Positions 20,212 to 31,130 of a DNA stretch of 64,000 bases are shown here, in pieces. The translations under genes were made by a program, and so were the position numbers. A model generated the notes under the pieces. The model saw only the letters and a list, made by a program, of their open reading frames with translations, made no database searches and was not told the origin of the DNA. The DNA lies in NCBI RefSeq assembly GCF_905147365.1, contig NC_056409.1, positions 20,899,001 to 20,963,000 on the forward strand. The letters are read 5' to 3'. Position 1 is the first letter of the stretch; the number at the start of each line of letters is the position of its first letter. The DNA is from Aricia agestis. Lineage: Eukaryota; Arthropoda; Insecta; Lepidoptera; Lycaenidae.

Positions 20212-21331
20212 GTGGATGACATACAATCTTAGATATTCAACAGGAATGACAACCAATGTAAATCTATTACACATTTTATTTGACAAATTACGTTCGTCGT
20301 GTGTAATATTGAAAACTGTTATGTATTTAAAATACGAGGCAGTAAAAATCAAATGGTGTCTGGACAGGCAGTATTGATTTCAACTGATTTCCCACAACTT
20401 TCTCTTAGTTCTCAACAATTTTGATCAACTGTGCCGAATAAAATATTTACTGTCAAAATGTTGTTGAACAAAATGTTCTACTGATTGATCACTTCAGTTT
20501 TTCAATCTCAAAATACTGACTACAGGATTTGAAAACGGGCTCACATCGCTCAAGCTTTGCTATAAACTTTATTTTCTCACCGTTTTGTAACGATTTAGTC
20601 AGCCAAAATGGGAGTGCCAAAATACATTCCGCGCGGGAAGCCGAGAGCCTGCGACAAAGTGCACAATATCGCGCTGTGTCTGACAATTAATAATACAGAT
20701 TTTGCCCCTGACTTCCTAGTGGATGCTCGTCTTTGGGATCGGGATTAAATACACTCTTCATCATCACCTAGCTGCATTTGCTTCACGAAAATGAAATCAC
20801 CTATTTTCTTGCGACGGAATTTCTCCTCCATCCTCCTCCTCCTCCTCCATCTCCAAAAACCTTTTAGGTTTTGCGTATGATCAATAGAATAAAATGTCTG
20901 GAATCAGTAAGTGATTCTATATTATGTTTAACATTTTGAAACAATTCGTGTATATTTCGGAAATCGTATAATACGACACAATTTGAAACTGTTCCCCTCA
21001 ATTCTTTGTCCTTTCCCAGAATTCAAAGTATCTACATACATTTCATCCAAATTGATTAATTGCTTTAATCTAAAGATATATGAAACCACTATGAATACGA
21101 TACAAATACAAAGTAATTTAAAAGCTAAAGTATAGCGCACATAAATTTGCCATAACGCACGAGACAGTTCGCCAACTCGAAGAATATATTAAAACTTTAT
21201 CAAAGCGACGACGCCAATTTCCTTTGGATAGGAAGTCATCCTCAGGGGCTGCAGTACTCAACTCGGGACCTAGGCGCAAAGTTAGTGCCTATAGATAATT
21301 AAATCTAGTTGGCAATTAGCGGTTGAACTTC
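20212..21331. other. Unassigned DNA
   Basis: Contains a (TCC)n run at 20824-20850 and, at about 20995-21085, a degraded RTE-type tail (TTTGTCCTTTCCCAGAATTC, then ATTTCATCCAAATTGATTAA). No gene found. Confidence 0.4.
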
Positions 21332-21397
21332 AATGGAGTGGGAGAAAGGATGGTATAAAGGTGCACACCTTTATACCATCCTTTCTCCCACTCCATT
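21332..21397. repeat. Perfect palindrome, 32-bp arms with 2-bp centre
   Basis: The left arm starts AATGGAGTGGGAGAAAGGAT and ends AAAGGTG (21332-21363); CA is the centre; the exact inverse fills 21366-21397. A cruciform-capable sequence like this is unstable in cloning, so it could also mark an assembly or amplification artefact. Confidence 0.9.
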
Positions 21398-21507
21398 TTT
21401 TGTTTGTTTTGTTCCAGAGTTTGAAAGTTTTCAAAAATGAAAATAAATTCAGAATGATTCCTTACAAAAAAACTTTATAGACGTTATTAATATGTCTATT
21501 ACGCATC

Positions 21508-21758
21508 GGCTTAGGCATGGGCGTACCCAGGTTCTGGGCCAGGGGGGGCAAATTACCCAGGTTCTGGGCCAGGGGGGGGGCAAATTACGCAGATTCTGGG
21601 CCGGGGGGGGCAAACCAGATTTTTATAAGCTAGGTGTTTATAAAGAATAAAAAATTATTAATTTTTAGTTGTAAAAATATTGTATTGCAAACAAATGGCA
21701 AAAATTGTAAAAGATAATATACTTAGTAGGGACATCAACATGATCCAGGGGAGGGCAG

Positions 21759-21800
<42 letters not shown>

Positions 21801-21820
21801 GGTATGCCCATGGGCTTAGG
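21508..21820 (-). mobile_element. Poly-C hAT-type element, copy 1
   Basis: The element (21516-21812, 297 bp) starts CATGGGCGTACCCAGG and ends GGTATGCCCATG, flanked by an exact 8-bp duplication GGCTTAGG (21508-21515, 21813-21820). It carries three tandem units of about 30 bp, each GGTTCTGGGCC plus a G-run plus CAAATTA, and at the other side GCAGCTG followed by 37 consecutive C (21762-21798). No coding frame. Same family as 34.89 and 47.25 kb, here in reverse. The 8-bp duplication places it in hAT by convention, although the CATGGGCG terminus is not the usual CAG. Confidence 0.92.
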
Positions 21821-21939
21821 TGCTACAAAAAGAATCGGCACTAACCTGTGCCTTCACCTTTTTCCAAAAAGATGAAAATTTGTGAGACGTGTAAATTTTG
21901 GAATGTACTTATATAGAAAAATTTGTTTCATAGAAAAAT

Positions 21940-22075
21940 GGTACACCGCGTCTAGTTGGCTGAGTTATATCTAGTCAATATTAGTGTTGGACTTGTGGTT
22001 TATCGCCTAAGCTTGACAAAAACCGACCAAATTACGTAGCGCCATCAGCCTATGAATCAGTTTCATGATGGTACG
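21940..22075 (-). mobile_element. GTACCATC-ended MITE, diverged fragment
   Basis: Only the right end is clear: CCGACCAAATTACGTAGC, then GCCTATGAATCAGTTTCATG and ATGGTAC. It is more diverged than the copies at 17.3, 18.25 and 23.6 kb. Confidence 0.5.
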
Positions 22076-22420
22076 ATGGGGCGTGGATGGGTGAATAGAA
22101 TCGCTGTAAATCGTAGCAGCTGACGGACGAATCGCCGGAAATCTGGTCTGTATTGTGGGTATTTATTTGTCCTTGCTTCATCGGCGTTGTTTGTTTCTTC
22201 TAAGAACACGTACAATGATCCTACATATAGACCGACAAGGTTCTTTTTGGAGCCCAGTGACTTTTAAAACGAATACGGCAGTATACCGCCTTGTAAACGT
22301 TGTTTCGAAATGTAAAGTGTCAACTTGTTTGTCACCTTATTTCGAAATGTAATGTCACCTCATAAACAGCGGACCTTGCATGTAAAATGATACACGTTCA
22401 TGAAAATGTCATCCGAGTGC

Positions 22421-22783
22421 TACAAGATCACTGACCTCCATTATACTCGTACAAGTACGCTGGACCTATGATACCCACCTGCTTTTTGTGCCTATTTGAA
22501 GCGAAATCAGCGCCCCCAATGCGGGGGAAGAGAACTATATCTGATGTAAATTGCAAATGGCCGCTTAATCGTTATTGGTTTGTACATTAGTACTCTCATT
22601 ACTGCTATCGGCGCTAATATGGCGTTTTTTCAAATTTCAAACGTAATTTTTACGTCACTTTTAGTTCTCTTCCCCCGCATTGGAGGCGCTGATACCGCTT
22701 CAAATAGGCGCAAAAATAGCTATCATTTTAAAAGGATATCATAAGTCCAGCGTACTTGTATAATGGAGGTCAGTGTACAAGAT
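22421..22783. mobile_element. hAT MITE with ~110-bp terminal inverted repeats and 8-bp duplication
   Basis: The element (22429-22775, 347 bp) starts CACTGACCTCCATTATAC and ends GTATAATGGAGGTCAGTG. Inverse similarity continues inward for about 110 bp, through GTACGCTGGACCTATGATA and AATGCGGGGGAAGAGAAC. TACAAGAT is duplicated exactly at 22421-22428 and 22776-22783. CACTG-type ends and 8-bp duplications indicate hAT. No coding frame. Confidence 0.92.
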
Positions 22784-22816
22784 CCATGATTGTACAATTT
22801 TTACATAATTATTAAA

Positions 22817-23033
22817 ACTCTAGATGATCCGGCAAGCGTTGTTTTGCCATATAAATTATTTCTAGTATCAATATAAAAAGTACTTAGATAAAAACCCATT
22901 TTCAGGCTGAATGAATGTACATTGTACATACATATACAAATTTTCATTAAAATCAGTTGAGCCGTTTTGAAGGAGTTTTCGCACAAACATTCACAATGTT
23001 CTCACTCATCAGAATTTTATATTATATTAGATA
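22817..23033 (+). repeat. Retroelement-derived repeat (TCCGGCAAGCG...TATTAGATAG)
   Basis: Starts CTCTAGATGATCCGGCAAGC, then TTTTGCCATATAAATTATTT and CTAGTATCAATAT; ends AATCAGTTGAGCCGTTTTGA, AGGAGTTTTCGCACAAACAT and ATATTATATTAGATAG. Same family as 16.96 and 50.3 kb. Confidence 0.7.
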
Positions 23034-23229
23034 GTAGGTAATAGAGCGTTTCTTTAAAACTGTTAAATTAGCTAATAAGAAAATCGAACATTTTCGGAAC
23101 ACTACGTTATGTTAGTTTCTTTTTTTACATTGAATTAAACAGCTTATTAGAATAATATGAGTAATATACTGAATTCTAAATCTTAACAGAGCTTTTAAAC
23201 TAGGTCACGTCAAAAGCACAGTATAGAAC

Positions 23230-23425
23230 TATTTTTATAATAAGTTAACAAAACCTAAGTGCAGCTGCATCACGGTAATTGGACGAGAATCAAAGTTTAT
23301 AGCGGTTATATCGACGCTCGCTTAAAGCGCTGCTTATGCAAATTTGCTGCTGAATAATCGATGTATAATAGCACACACGTGTCTCATAAATATCTTAAAG
23401 TTAGCTTTTATAATACCAGAAGGTA
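23230..23425. promoter_or_regulatory. Candidate regulatory island with a POU octamer
   Basis: This non-repetitive stretch holds a perfect octamer ATGCAAAT (within GCTTATGCAAATTTGC, about 23336), GGTAATTGG, AATAATCGATG and CACACGTG. Such clustering of POU, homeodomain and E-box words is typical of enhancers, but AT-rich DNA produces them by chance and there is no direct proof. Confidence 0.28.
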
Positions 23426-23607
23426 CAGCATAAAATGACGCTGTGAAAATAAGAGTGATATTTTGTATTAGATTTGTTGGGGCACGTATTTTTTCAGTGA
23501 GGAAAAAGAAGAATAGTACCTACTTTTAATGGCCCTGGCAAACTTTATACACTGACCAATGACCATCACGTTTGACGTCTTAATTGCCACATACTGTCGC
23601 TTTCTAC

Positions 23608-23770
23608 GTACCATCGAGGAAATTAATTCCTAGGCAGTTGACGGATCTACGTCACGTGGTCGGCTTATGTCAGTTCAATGTTAAATGTGTTCTGTCGGCT
23701 GGGTTTGACGTAACGCGACCAAACTACTTTGGCCCCTCATCTGCATAGAAATCAACTTCTCTGATAGTAC
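23608..23770 (+). mobile_element. GTACCATC-ended MITE, copy 3
   Basis: Complete 163-bp copy from GTACCATCGAGGAAATTAAT to CAACTTCTCTGATAGTAC, with GGGTTTGACGTAACGCGACC inside. It is the least damaged copy in the window, and the best one to align others with. Confidence 0.8.
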
Positions 23771-24541
23771 AATATAATTTATTCAGTTTTGATGCTTTGC
23801 AGAATGAAAATACGTAGTTATGTCTATTGTTGAAATACTCCTATAAAATGTCTTTTTTCCATTTTTTGCCATCAGACTATTCTGGATTACTGATACTGGA
23901 CTATAGATTCTGGTAGACCTATATTATATTTGATTTTACTTTGACCTAGATCTATGCAAGTTAGCAAGTGCTACATGATAGTGTGAAATTATTTAGAAAT
24001 AGGAGCAGTTCCAAGTTGCAATATAGTTCCAAAATGTGTACTACATTAAGTACAGTATTCTTGTTACAATACTACAAAGTAGTTACTACAATCTGAAATA
24101 CCACGGCAAACTGACAATAATACGCAGATTTCGTATGACAATTACCTAATATTAGATCTCATAATACTTAATAGTAATAAAGAATATTATAATATTATTA
24201 CAGTATTTAGGAGATATGATATTGTCGCGCGTCGCAAATGAAAGCCAAGGACCTCTTATTACCACGTGCGCTAACTTTAATTGTATTACTTTGGCAAAGG
24301 GTTACCTTCTGAGTTATTGGCGGATCGTGATTCTCTGGTTTATCAGTTACTTTGTTGTCAGAATGACTCGAAGCTTGCCACGGAAACCCAATGGTCCGTA
24401 CTACCTGATAAATTGGAAACGTAATATATTATATACATAGTTATTTTTTGGGCCTCCTCATAATGAGAAATTAAAAATGTTATCACTGTTTCTTTTTCTT
24501 TTATTTTTTTATTTATTTATTTGCCACGTGGACATTTTAAT
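23771..24541. other. Unassigned AT-rich DNA
   Basis: A 74-codon open frame at 24216-24440 (plus) has no recognised motif and no gene context. Otherwise nothing is seen apart from an (ATTT)n run near 24506-24522. Confidence 0.4.
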
Positions 24542-24725
24542 GAATCCATTCTAATATTATAAATGAGTCAGTGTTTTTGTCTGTCTTTTACCTCTTTACT
24601 CTTAACTTTAACGGCACAAGAGAATTTTGTATGAATATACTAATTGGGAGTCCTGGAACAAGATATACTTAGAAGAATTTTAATATCCGAAATATTTACA
24701 GTTCCCACGCGATTAGCGGCTTTCT
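24542..24725 (-). repeat. RTE-type retroelement tail, minus strand
   Basis: Opens GAATCCATTCTAATATTATA, AATGAGTCAGTGTTTTTGTC, then TTACCTCTTTACTC, which is the inverse of the tail seen at 2.8 kb, and reaches CAGTTCCCACGCGATTAGCG. The middle is diverged. Confidence 0.6.
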
Positions 24726-25640
24726 CGGCAATGAGTTTGAATTTTAACACTTTACAAAAATCTATTAAGTGCTTACGTATGAAGGTAATATTATAATATT
24801 TAGATATTTATTAACAGAGAGCGCGTAGAATAGTAAGTATAATAGTATACATCAGGACATATCTCTGGCGCCAGATCTATCCACTTATTTAGCGTGTTTG
24901 GCAATCATTTTGATCTCCGAATAATTACTGCCAACTTTATATCTGAGTAAGTATTAAATGTGCTCCAAGTCTCTAATCTTCTATTTTGGCTATATCACAT
25001 ACGCGATTTTATGATATTCTTTATTGCTCGTTTAATGGGAGTTCTGTTTTGACATAGTTTCTGTAGGCAGTAATACATAAGTTTTGAAGAGTGAGAAAAA
25101 TTTTAATTTTATAGAAAGTGAATCTCTGCAGCAATTAAAATTAGTTCTTAACTGTTACAAAGTTTTTATTTATTCGATCAGAAATTCATTATTATATTAT
25201 TATGACAAAAAAGGTTGTAATTCCCTTGCTTACAAATAATATAATAACAGTGAATACAAGCTGTATCTGTCTGGCACTTTAGAAAAGTCGCATGACACAC
25301 AAAGACAACGTACCTTGATCTACGCTGTGTAAATATATTTATCACTAAGAGGGTAAATGCCTCCCTAAAGCCAGTACACACAGACGCTTACCGCAGCGTC
25401 ACCGCAGCCGCAGGTCAACGCTCCTCCGCCCACGCCGCGCTGTCACCAAATATTTGATCATCTCGAAAGGTATTTTGAGAGCATCTGCGTATGACAATAT
25501 TATATTCATCATCATCGTCTTTAAAGTAAAAGTACTTTAAAGACAATTATGTTCAGGGTCACGTTTCAAATAGAGGAAAGTCTTAAAAATTAAAATATAG
25601 AGGCGTCTTGATAGTAAGACGTGTCACGATCCTATTATAT
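24726..25640. other. Unassigned DNA
   Basis: No gene. At 25375-25445 is a GC-rich patch (GCTTACCGCAGCGTCACCGC, CAACGCTCCTCCGCCCACGC) that resembles a short repeat fragment. A palindromic word TTTAAAGTAAAAGTACTTTAAAGAC lies near 25520 (core AAAGTACTTT). Confidence 0.35.
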
Positions 25641-25997
25641 ACTAGCTATTGCCCGCGACTTCGTCCGCGTCAACATAATATAATAATAAAGATGGATAGT
25701 CCGCTAACAAATATGAAAAAGTAAAATATAACCTCCATCTTTTTGGTAGTCGGTTAGGAAGTTGCCTAAGTTACACCTTACTACATCAGCTATCTACCAA
25801 AAAAAGTCCCGGCAAAATAGCTCCAGCCGTTTCAGAGATTAGCCGGAACAAACAGACAGACAGACAGACAAAAATTGTAAAAAATGTTATTTTAGTGTAT
25901 ATGTATCATATTGTATAGATTCATATGCATGTAGTAAAAACGGTTCTTTCAATATTACAAACAGACACTCCAATTTTATTTATATGTATAGATGTAT
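25641..25997 (+). repeat. Retroelement repeat (GCCCGCGACTTCGTCCGCG...TTTATATGTATAGAT)
   Basis: Starts ACTAGCTATTGCCCGCGACT and TCGTCCGCGTCAAC, passes GTTGCCTAAGTTACACCTTA and AGAGATTAGCCGGAACAAAC with a (CAGA)n run, and ends AATATTACAAACAGACACTC, CAATTTTATTTATATGTA. The 3' half is repeated at 49.93-50.2 kb and the 5' edge at 47.64 kb. Confidence 0.7.
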
Positions 25998-25999
25998 AG

Positions 26000-27499
26000 A
26001 TTGGTACTGTCTTAAAATGTGAATTATAACCACATACTTTACCGTGAACAATACAAAACAGAACACATAAACTCAGAGAAGCGAAATAAAATTCAATCAT
26101 CTATATAAACTTTTCAGAAAGCAGATGTATGCAAGAATCGATCGAACAGAACTGTGGCATAAAACTCTAAACTGATAAACTTCAGGTGCTTGGGGAGTCA
26201 TGTATGCCTCTACAGGAAACGTCAATATTGGCTTCCTTATTTTATTTAACGGATTTTATGCTTATAGCAGAGATAGCTTGCTCATACCTTAAAAGTAAAT
26301 ATGAATAGTATCTATAATATGAGTATGTTTTGCTATTACATACTTACATATAAAATATTTTAGGTACAAACAAAAGTTTAAACTTTAAAACTTTAGCCTT
26401 ACTGAGTAACTTTTTCTATATCGCCTACTAAATATTTGTCTGTGTGACAAATATATCACCAAAATCATTACCCTTAGTTTTTGCTTCGCCATCGGGTAAA
26501 AATCAACGAAAGTCTCGAAAGCAATTATCTCCTCCAAACAAGCAAAAGTTTACACATACCTACCTCCAAATTAATAATTTTCCTCAATTAATTCAGCGCA
26601 GAGCGGCGTATTCAACTATTTCATATCAATAAACAAAGGGCGTAATTTGCGACAAACGAGCGGTTGAACAGCTGATGGCAGGCGTCAACCCTTTAATCAC
26701 ACGCGCGGTTGACCCTCAAAGGGCGCCGGAGGGTTTCTTCTGTATTTAATTAGTGACATGGCCCGTTACACTTGACCTTATATGTCACTCCTGTGACAAA
26801 AATTAAAAAATACCGCCAAGTAGACCGAGTACAGCTATTGATTTATCCCAATTCCCAGCATTCAGACACATTTATAATTTACTTAAATTATTTAATTAAG
26901 AGTTCGACAGAAAATGTATGGAGTTTAGTAAAATTATAGTAATCATTACTGTTCTAACTTACAAATACTCTGCCTATATCGACAAAGTGGTAATATTATT
27001 GTAACTTTTTGTCTGAAGGTCATGATATTATTTTATGTATGAATTCTGTATTATTATAGAACTGGCACAACCAAAATGTTCTTCCCACAGAAGCAACTTT
27101 CAATACACCTTTCTAGTTTCAGCATACATTCAAGCGGTCACGGCCAAAAGTTAAAATGACGAATTGGGTCAGATGTACCCGCTATATCTACGAAGTCGGC
27201 TTACACTGACGTGGCCGACATCAAAGTGAGTTTAATTTCCTCCACCACATTTACTTTGATCATATATAGAGATCGTCTTATTAGTAACAAATGAACTTAT
27301 CGTGTAAAATTAAAACACAATTACTCTAGAAATCTTATAGGTACTTAAAATATATTATATTAATAATCGAATAGTTTTACTTAGCGAGTAACGACTAATC
27401 TTCATTAGTGATATCATAAGGGAAACCCACATAATTAAAGAAAAAAAAAATATAATTAAAAAAAAGTGTAAGTATGATAAATGACTTATTTTTTTTCTT
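26000..27499. other. Unassigned DNA
   Basis: No gene or named repeat. At 26640-26790 a GC-richer block (CGACAAACGAGCGGTTGAAC, AGGCGTCAACCCTTTAATCA, CGGTTGACCCTCAAAGGGCG) has two GGTTGA / TCAACC inverted words; it could be a fragment of an old element or a regulatory site. A 62-codon frame at 26444-26632 is not considered coding. Confidence 0.35.
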
Positions 27500-27588
27500 C
27501 CTTCATGACATGTTTCCAACGCGGGATTCGAACCCACGACCTGCGGAGTTGAGAGCCGCGCTCTAACCACTAGACCACGGAGTTAACA
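27500..27588 (-). mobile_element. tRNA-headed SINE (second family), minus strand
   Basis: On the minus strand: CTCCGTGGTCTAGTGGTTAG (box A TGGTCTAGTGG), then GGTCGTGGGTTCGAATCCCG (box B GGTTCGAATCC), ending CGCGTTGGAAACATG and an A-rich run. It resembles tRNA-Glu, but the presumed acceptor arms do not pair and the anticodon loop has an extra base (CTCTCAAC), so it is a SINE head and not a working tRNA. Same family as the dated copy at 34.01 kb. Confidence 0.7.
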
Positions 27589-27650
27589 GATATACAGACA
27601 GATGGACAGACAAACTTTCGCATTTTAATAAGAGTATGGAATTATGGATT
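27589..27650 (+). repeat. Short RTE-type tail fragment
   Basis: Only the last part, ACAGACAGATGGACAGACAA followed by ACTTTCGCATTTTAATAAG and AGTATGGAA, is present. It abuts the SINE, which may have inserted into the tail. Confidence 0.55.
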
Positions 27651-28240
27651 TGATCCATAATGCAAGGCACAGCAGATCTTTCACCACAGGAAGGAAAGCT
27701 ACTTTTTATTACGAAAAAAATTACGGTTCCATTGTTTATATTTACATAGACGTGGGATATGTCTAGTTAACACACTATGAAACATGTTCCTCATGTAATC
27801 CCACACATACATAACTCCATGCTAATCTCAGGATTAAACAAAGGCGTACGCCAAAACTACGGATTTAACTCGAATAAGGTACACGAGTGAAGCGGAAGTC
27901 TATTAATACATAAATACACCAAAACATAATCTCCTCATAATATATTATTCAGCCTATACCGAACGAAGAGAAAGCATTTTTTTTTATCTTGCGTTTAAGT
28001 ATTTCCGCGTTTCATCTTGTCTTGTATCGTTACGAACTGACCCAAAACCTAGGTCTAAGGATGACAACATTTTCTTATTTAAACAAAAATGAACAAAGAT
28101 TGAAATTATTTAACTTGACATACTTCAAAACATTTGCAAGTCGCACTGAAATAAATCGAAAAGAATCGAAACTACACAATTTAGGAGGGACTCGGAGTCT
28201 CGGCTAAAACGCGAATCGATTTGTAAAAGCTTATCGAAAC
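27651..28240. other. Unassigned DNA
   Basis: Nothing recognised. Overlapping short frames on both strands (27989-28207, 28125-28409) are without motif. Confidence 0.35.
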
Positions 28241-28440
28241 TTTTGCACTGAATCCCGTCTATAAAAACAATAGGTGGCAAAAAGAAAACGAATAGGTCTT
28301 TTAAAACTCCCGTGACGTCACCTGAACGAATTAGGCGGTCCCTCTCGCACTTGCGGCGCGGGATTCCCCGTCTCTGTATGGCGGGGGAGGAGGGGGGCAA
28401 TTGACCCATTTTCGGTGGGTGTGCAATAATTTCAGAAGGG
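28240..28440. promoter_or_regulatory. Candidate regulatory island with kappaB and CRE words
   Basis: A consensus CRE TGACGTCA (28313-28320) and a consensus kappaB/Dorsal site GGGATTCCCC (28360-28369) lie 40 bp apart in a GC-rich, non-repetitive stretch (CGCACTTGCGGCGCGGGATT). Insect immune and developmental enhancers use such Rel sites. No exon is evident nearby and the match may be chance. Confidence 0.3.
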
Positions 28441-28740
28441 TGGATTACCTAGCCCCACTGATCTATGCTGTTGCAGATCTTACGCGTACACTCATTTGAA
28501 TTTGGATAGACGTAATTGTGTCTTTATGTCTCGTTTTGTACTGTGCACTTATGTGACATAGCATTATATCGTTGGAAATGGTTTTATTATGCTTGGCATG
28601 TTATCCATGGCAACTAGTAGGTCTAAACCATGGTGCTATTTGAGTGACTTTACTCGATTTCAGGAAACTGAATTGAAGTTATACTTTAGGTGCACTTAGA
28701 GATGATTTGATGATTATTATTATTTAACCCTAATTTAATA

Positions 28741-28926
28741 TACAGGATGCAATTAAACCTTCCTGCCAAATTTTGATATATTGATCCATAAATAAAATAC
28801 ACGTATTTTTTCTTTTATAATCACTCAGTACTAAAATGTTCTAATTTTTTTTTTGTTAAATGGACTCTCCTAATGATACCTAAGCCCTGGAAACAATTTG
28901 GCAGGAAGGTTTAATTGCACCCTGTA
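28741..28926. mobile_element. MITE with 32-bp terminal inverted repeats, TA-flanked
   Basis: The left end starts TACAGGATGCAATTAAACCT and continues TCCTGCCAAATT; the right end is its inverse with one mismatch (TGCACCCTGTA). TA flanks both sides, consistent with a Tc1/mariner-type target. 186 bp, no coding frame. Confidence 0.75.
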
Positions 28927-30125
28927 TAGTTAAGCAGAAAATGTTGTAAAAAAGGTGTCTTTAAATTAAATACCTCTAAGTGCGGAAATAAGCATAAAAT
29001 TATTTTCAATAAGTTATTACAGCAAGAAAATACTATTACACGTAAACCATAAGATATAATGTCCGTGTATCGGAACTGTATTCCGATAGCAAAGATCCGA
29101 CTGCGATACATGCAAAGCAGTTTCATTCCTCTCTGGAAACCCATTTCCATGCAGCAACGAGATATTTTCAATAACTTGCATTCTGGGGGAAATAATTTGC
29201 CGTGTTATTTCAAGTTTTAAAAGTATTTATACTTACAGAGTCACATAGAGGCTGGATCGAAAAATTTATATGCTAATTGTAAACTTTAAAACTTTAAAAC
29301 GTGGAATAAGAACGCAACATTAACTTTTATTTTAAACAAAAAAAAACTTATAAACATTGCCATCGTCAAGCAATAGGCTATAATAATGATAATATTAAAA
29401 TCGTGGAGCCAAATATACGAGTATAATATTATTGCACTTTTCAAACTGTTCTTTGAAAAAATATTGCTTTTCTCTAGCATTGTATTAGCGCTGACTGAGA
29501 ACCACTTTCTAAGTTTCAAACTACCGCGTAGTCCCGAAAAGTTGAGCGCACCTTTTATCCCAAATTTGGGATGTGTCCCAGCTTAGGATGCGTCCCGACG
29601 CGGGATGTTTATCAACGTACGTACACGCACGGCCGCGTTCAATTCCCGAACTGTGTCACGCACGCCTATTCCTTTAAACTATTTGTATTCCCAAAACGAA
29701 CCAGCCCGTTTGTGGTTCTCTGTCATAGGCTATTTATTGTTATTAGCTATTTTCATAAACGTGTTTCGGTTATGGATTAAAGCGGGGCATGAGTTACCGA
29801 CATCCAAAACATTGAACTTCGGAGTCGGTCAAGCGGTTTAAGGCGCGTGTAGTTTTCTGCTTGAGTCTAATTAATCACTTGAGGTCATGACAGGATTTGT
29901 GGCACTATGACATTGGGGCGTGAGCGATGCATTTTTGTATGCAAACGCTGTCTACCAAGAGACACTTTACAAAGCAAAGCAGCACCAATAGTTAAAAAAG
30001 TCATCGCGTATAAAAATAATGTTTTATACTAACTACGTGCTTGTCAGTCCTATAAAATCTAAAGCAATATGCAATAAAATACCATTAATTATATTTACAC
30101 CGAGCTCACTGGCCAAAAATTACGT
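28927..30125. other. Unassigned DNA with a block of TCCC/GGGA palindromes
   Basis: At 29556-29610 the words TCCCAAATTTGGGA, TGTCCCAGCTTAGGATG and TCCCGACGCGGGA follow each other, three small palindromes in 50 bp. Four overlapping open frames of 66-78 codons around 29.39-29.84 kb are unrelated to each other and have no motif. No gene is called. Confidence 0.35.
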
Positions 30126-30137
30126 GGGATATATATA

Positions 30138-30450
30138 CGTGGGAGAGCCATGCTTCGGCGCGAATGGGCCGGCTCGACCGGATAAATACCACGTTCTCAC
30201 AGAAAACCGGCGTGAAACAGCGCTTTACCTTTAGTTTACCGGAGGCCCAATCCCCTAACCCCTACCCTATTCCTTTCCCTACCCTCAACTATTCCCTTCC
30301 CTTCCCTACCCTCCCCTATTACCCTATTCCCTCTTAAAAGGCCAGCAACGCACTTGCAGCTCTTCTGATGCTGCGAGTGTCCATGGGTGACGGAAGTTGC
30401 TTTCCATCAGGTGACCCGTTTGCTCGTTTGCCCCCTTATTTCATAAAAAA
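30138..30450 (+). mobile_element. A-tailed retroelement, nearly complete copy
   Basis: Starts TACGTGGGAGAGCCATGCTT, then GGGCCGGCTCGACCGG, AAAACCGGCGTGAAACAGCG, a pyrimidine-rich minisatellite (CCCTACCCT / TTCCCTTCCC), TTAAAAGGCCAGCAACGCAC, CATCAGGTGACCCGTTTGCT and ends in A9. The order matches 37.97 (plus) and 39.39 kb (minus). Non-coding; likely a SINE or a LINE 3' derivative spread by target-primed reverse transcription. The CGAGTAAGTGAG block seen at 38.07 kb is deleted here. Confidence 0.8.
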
Positions 30451-30454
30451 AAAT

Positions 30455-30505
30455 GTACAGTTTTAGCGCTACACATAATTAATACAGTTTTAGCGCTACA
30501 CATAG
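30455..30505 (+). repeat. 27-bp direct repeat (ACAGTTTTAGCGCTACACATA)x2
   Basis: TACAGTTTTAGCGCTACACA is present twice, 27 bp apart, directly after the A-tail of the preceding retroelement. It may reflect slippage or a partial target duplication. Confidence 0.65.
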
Positions 30506-31130
30506 CTATTCCATCACAGAGTTCAATAAGCTTAATGTGCAATTTATTATTTCATTACTGCGCGTCTAGCAACAAATACGTTTAAAATAGAGGCTGCTGA
30601 TTGTGCAATTAGTATAAAATATGAGATCGCCAGAATGATTCATAGGCGCATTATCATTTTTGCATTTAGGATAAAGCGAAACAAATTATGGGAACTAAAA
30701 ATATTTAAGCTTTATTTTGCTGTTTGCAAATTAAATAATGAGAGTAAATGTCAAATACCATTAACCATTGTTAAAAGTCATGTAGTTAATGATAGGTATG
30801 CATCGAAATATGCAGTATATTTTATTATTTGCAGTAAGTATATAAAGAAAACACCCACAATAAAGGTCTTTTGCGTCTAGCCCGCAGTATTTAAAAAATA
30901 ACCTTTTTGTGTTTTCGTGGTGCCTAAAGTGGCGCCCTCGGGCCCTGAACAACAAAGAATTTTTATCGTCTTTGCTTTTTCTCAACTTCAACAGCCCAGA
31001 CTAAAAATATAGTAGGTATATTTTATACTAAGAACTACGATTAAAATCGAAATAAATAAGAAAAATGTCTATGTTGCTTTTCTTGCCTAACTTTTGTCAG
31101 AAGACTCCGAACCATTATTAGTCACAAAAT
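30506..31130. other. Unassigned DNA
   Basis: Frames at 30635-30880 (plus) and 30761-30991 (minus) overlap and have no motif. No repeat family identified. Confidence 0.35.

Noticed and set aside
27513..27588. Apparent tRNA gene (minus strand) with good A and B boxes
   Set aside because: Acceptor arms do not pair and the anticodon loop has an extra base; the same head is found in the SINE at 34.01 kb.
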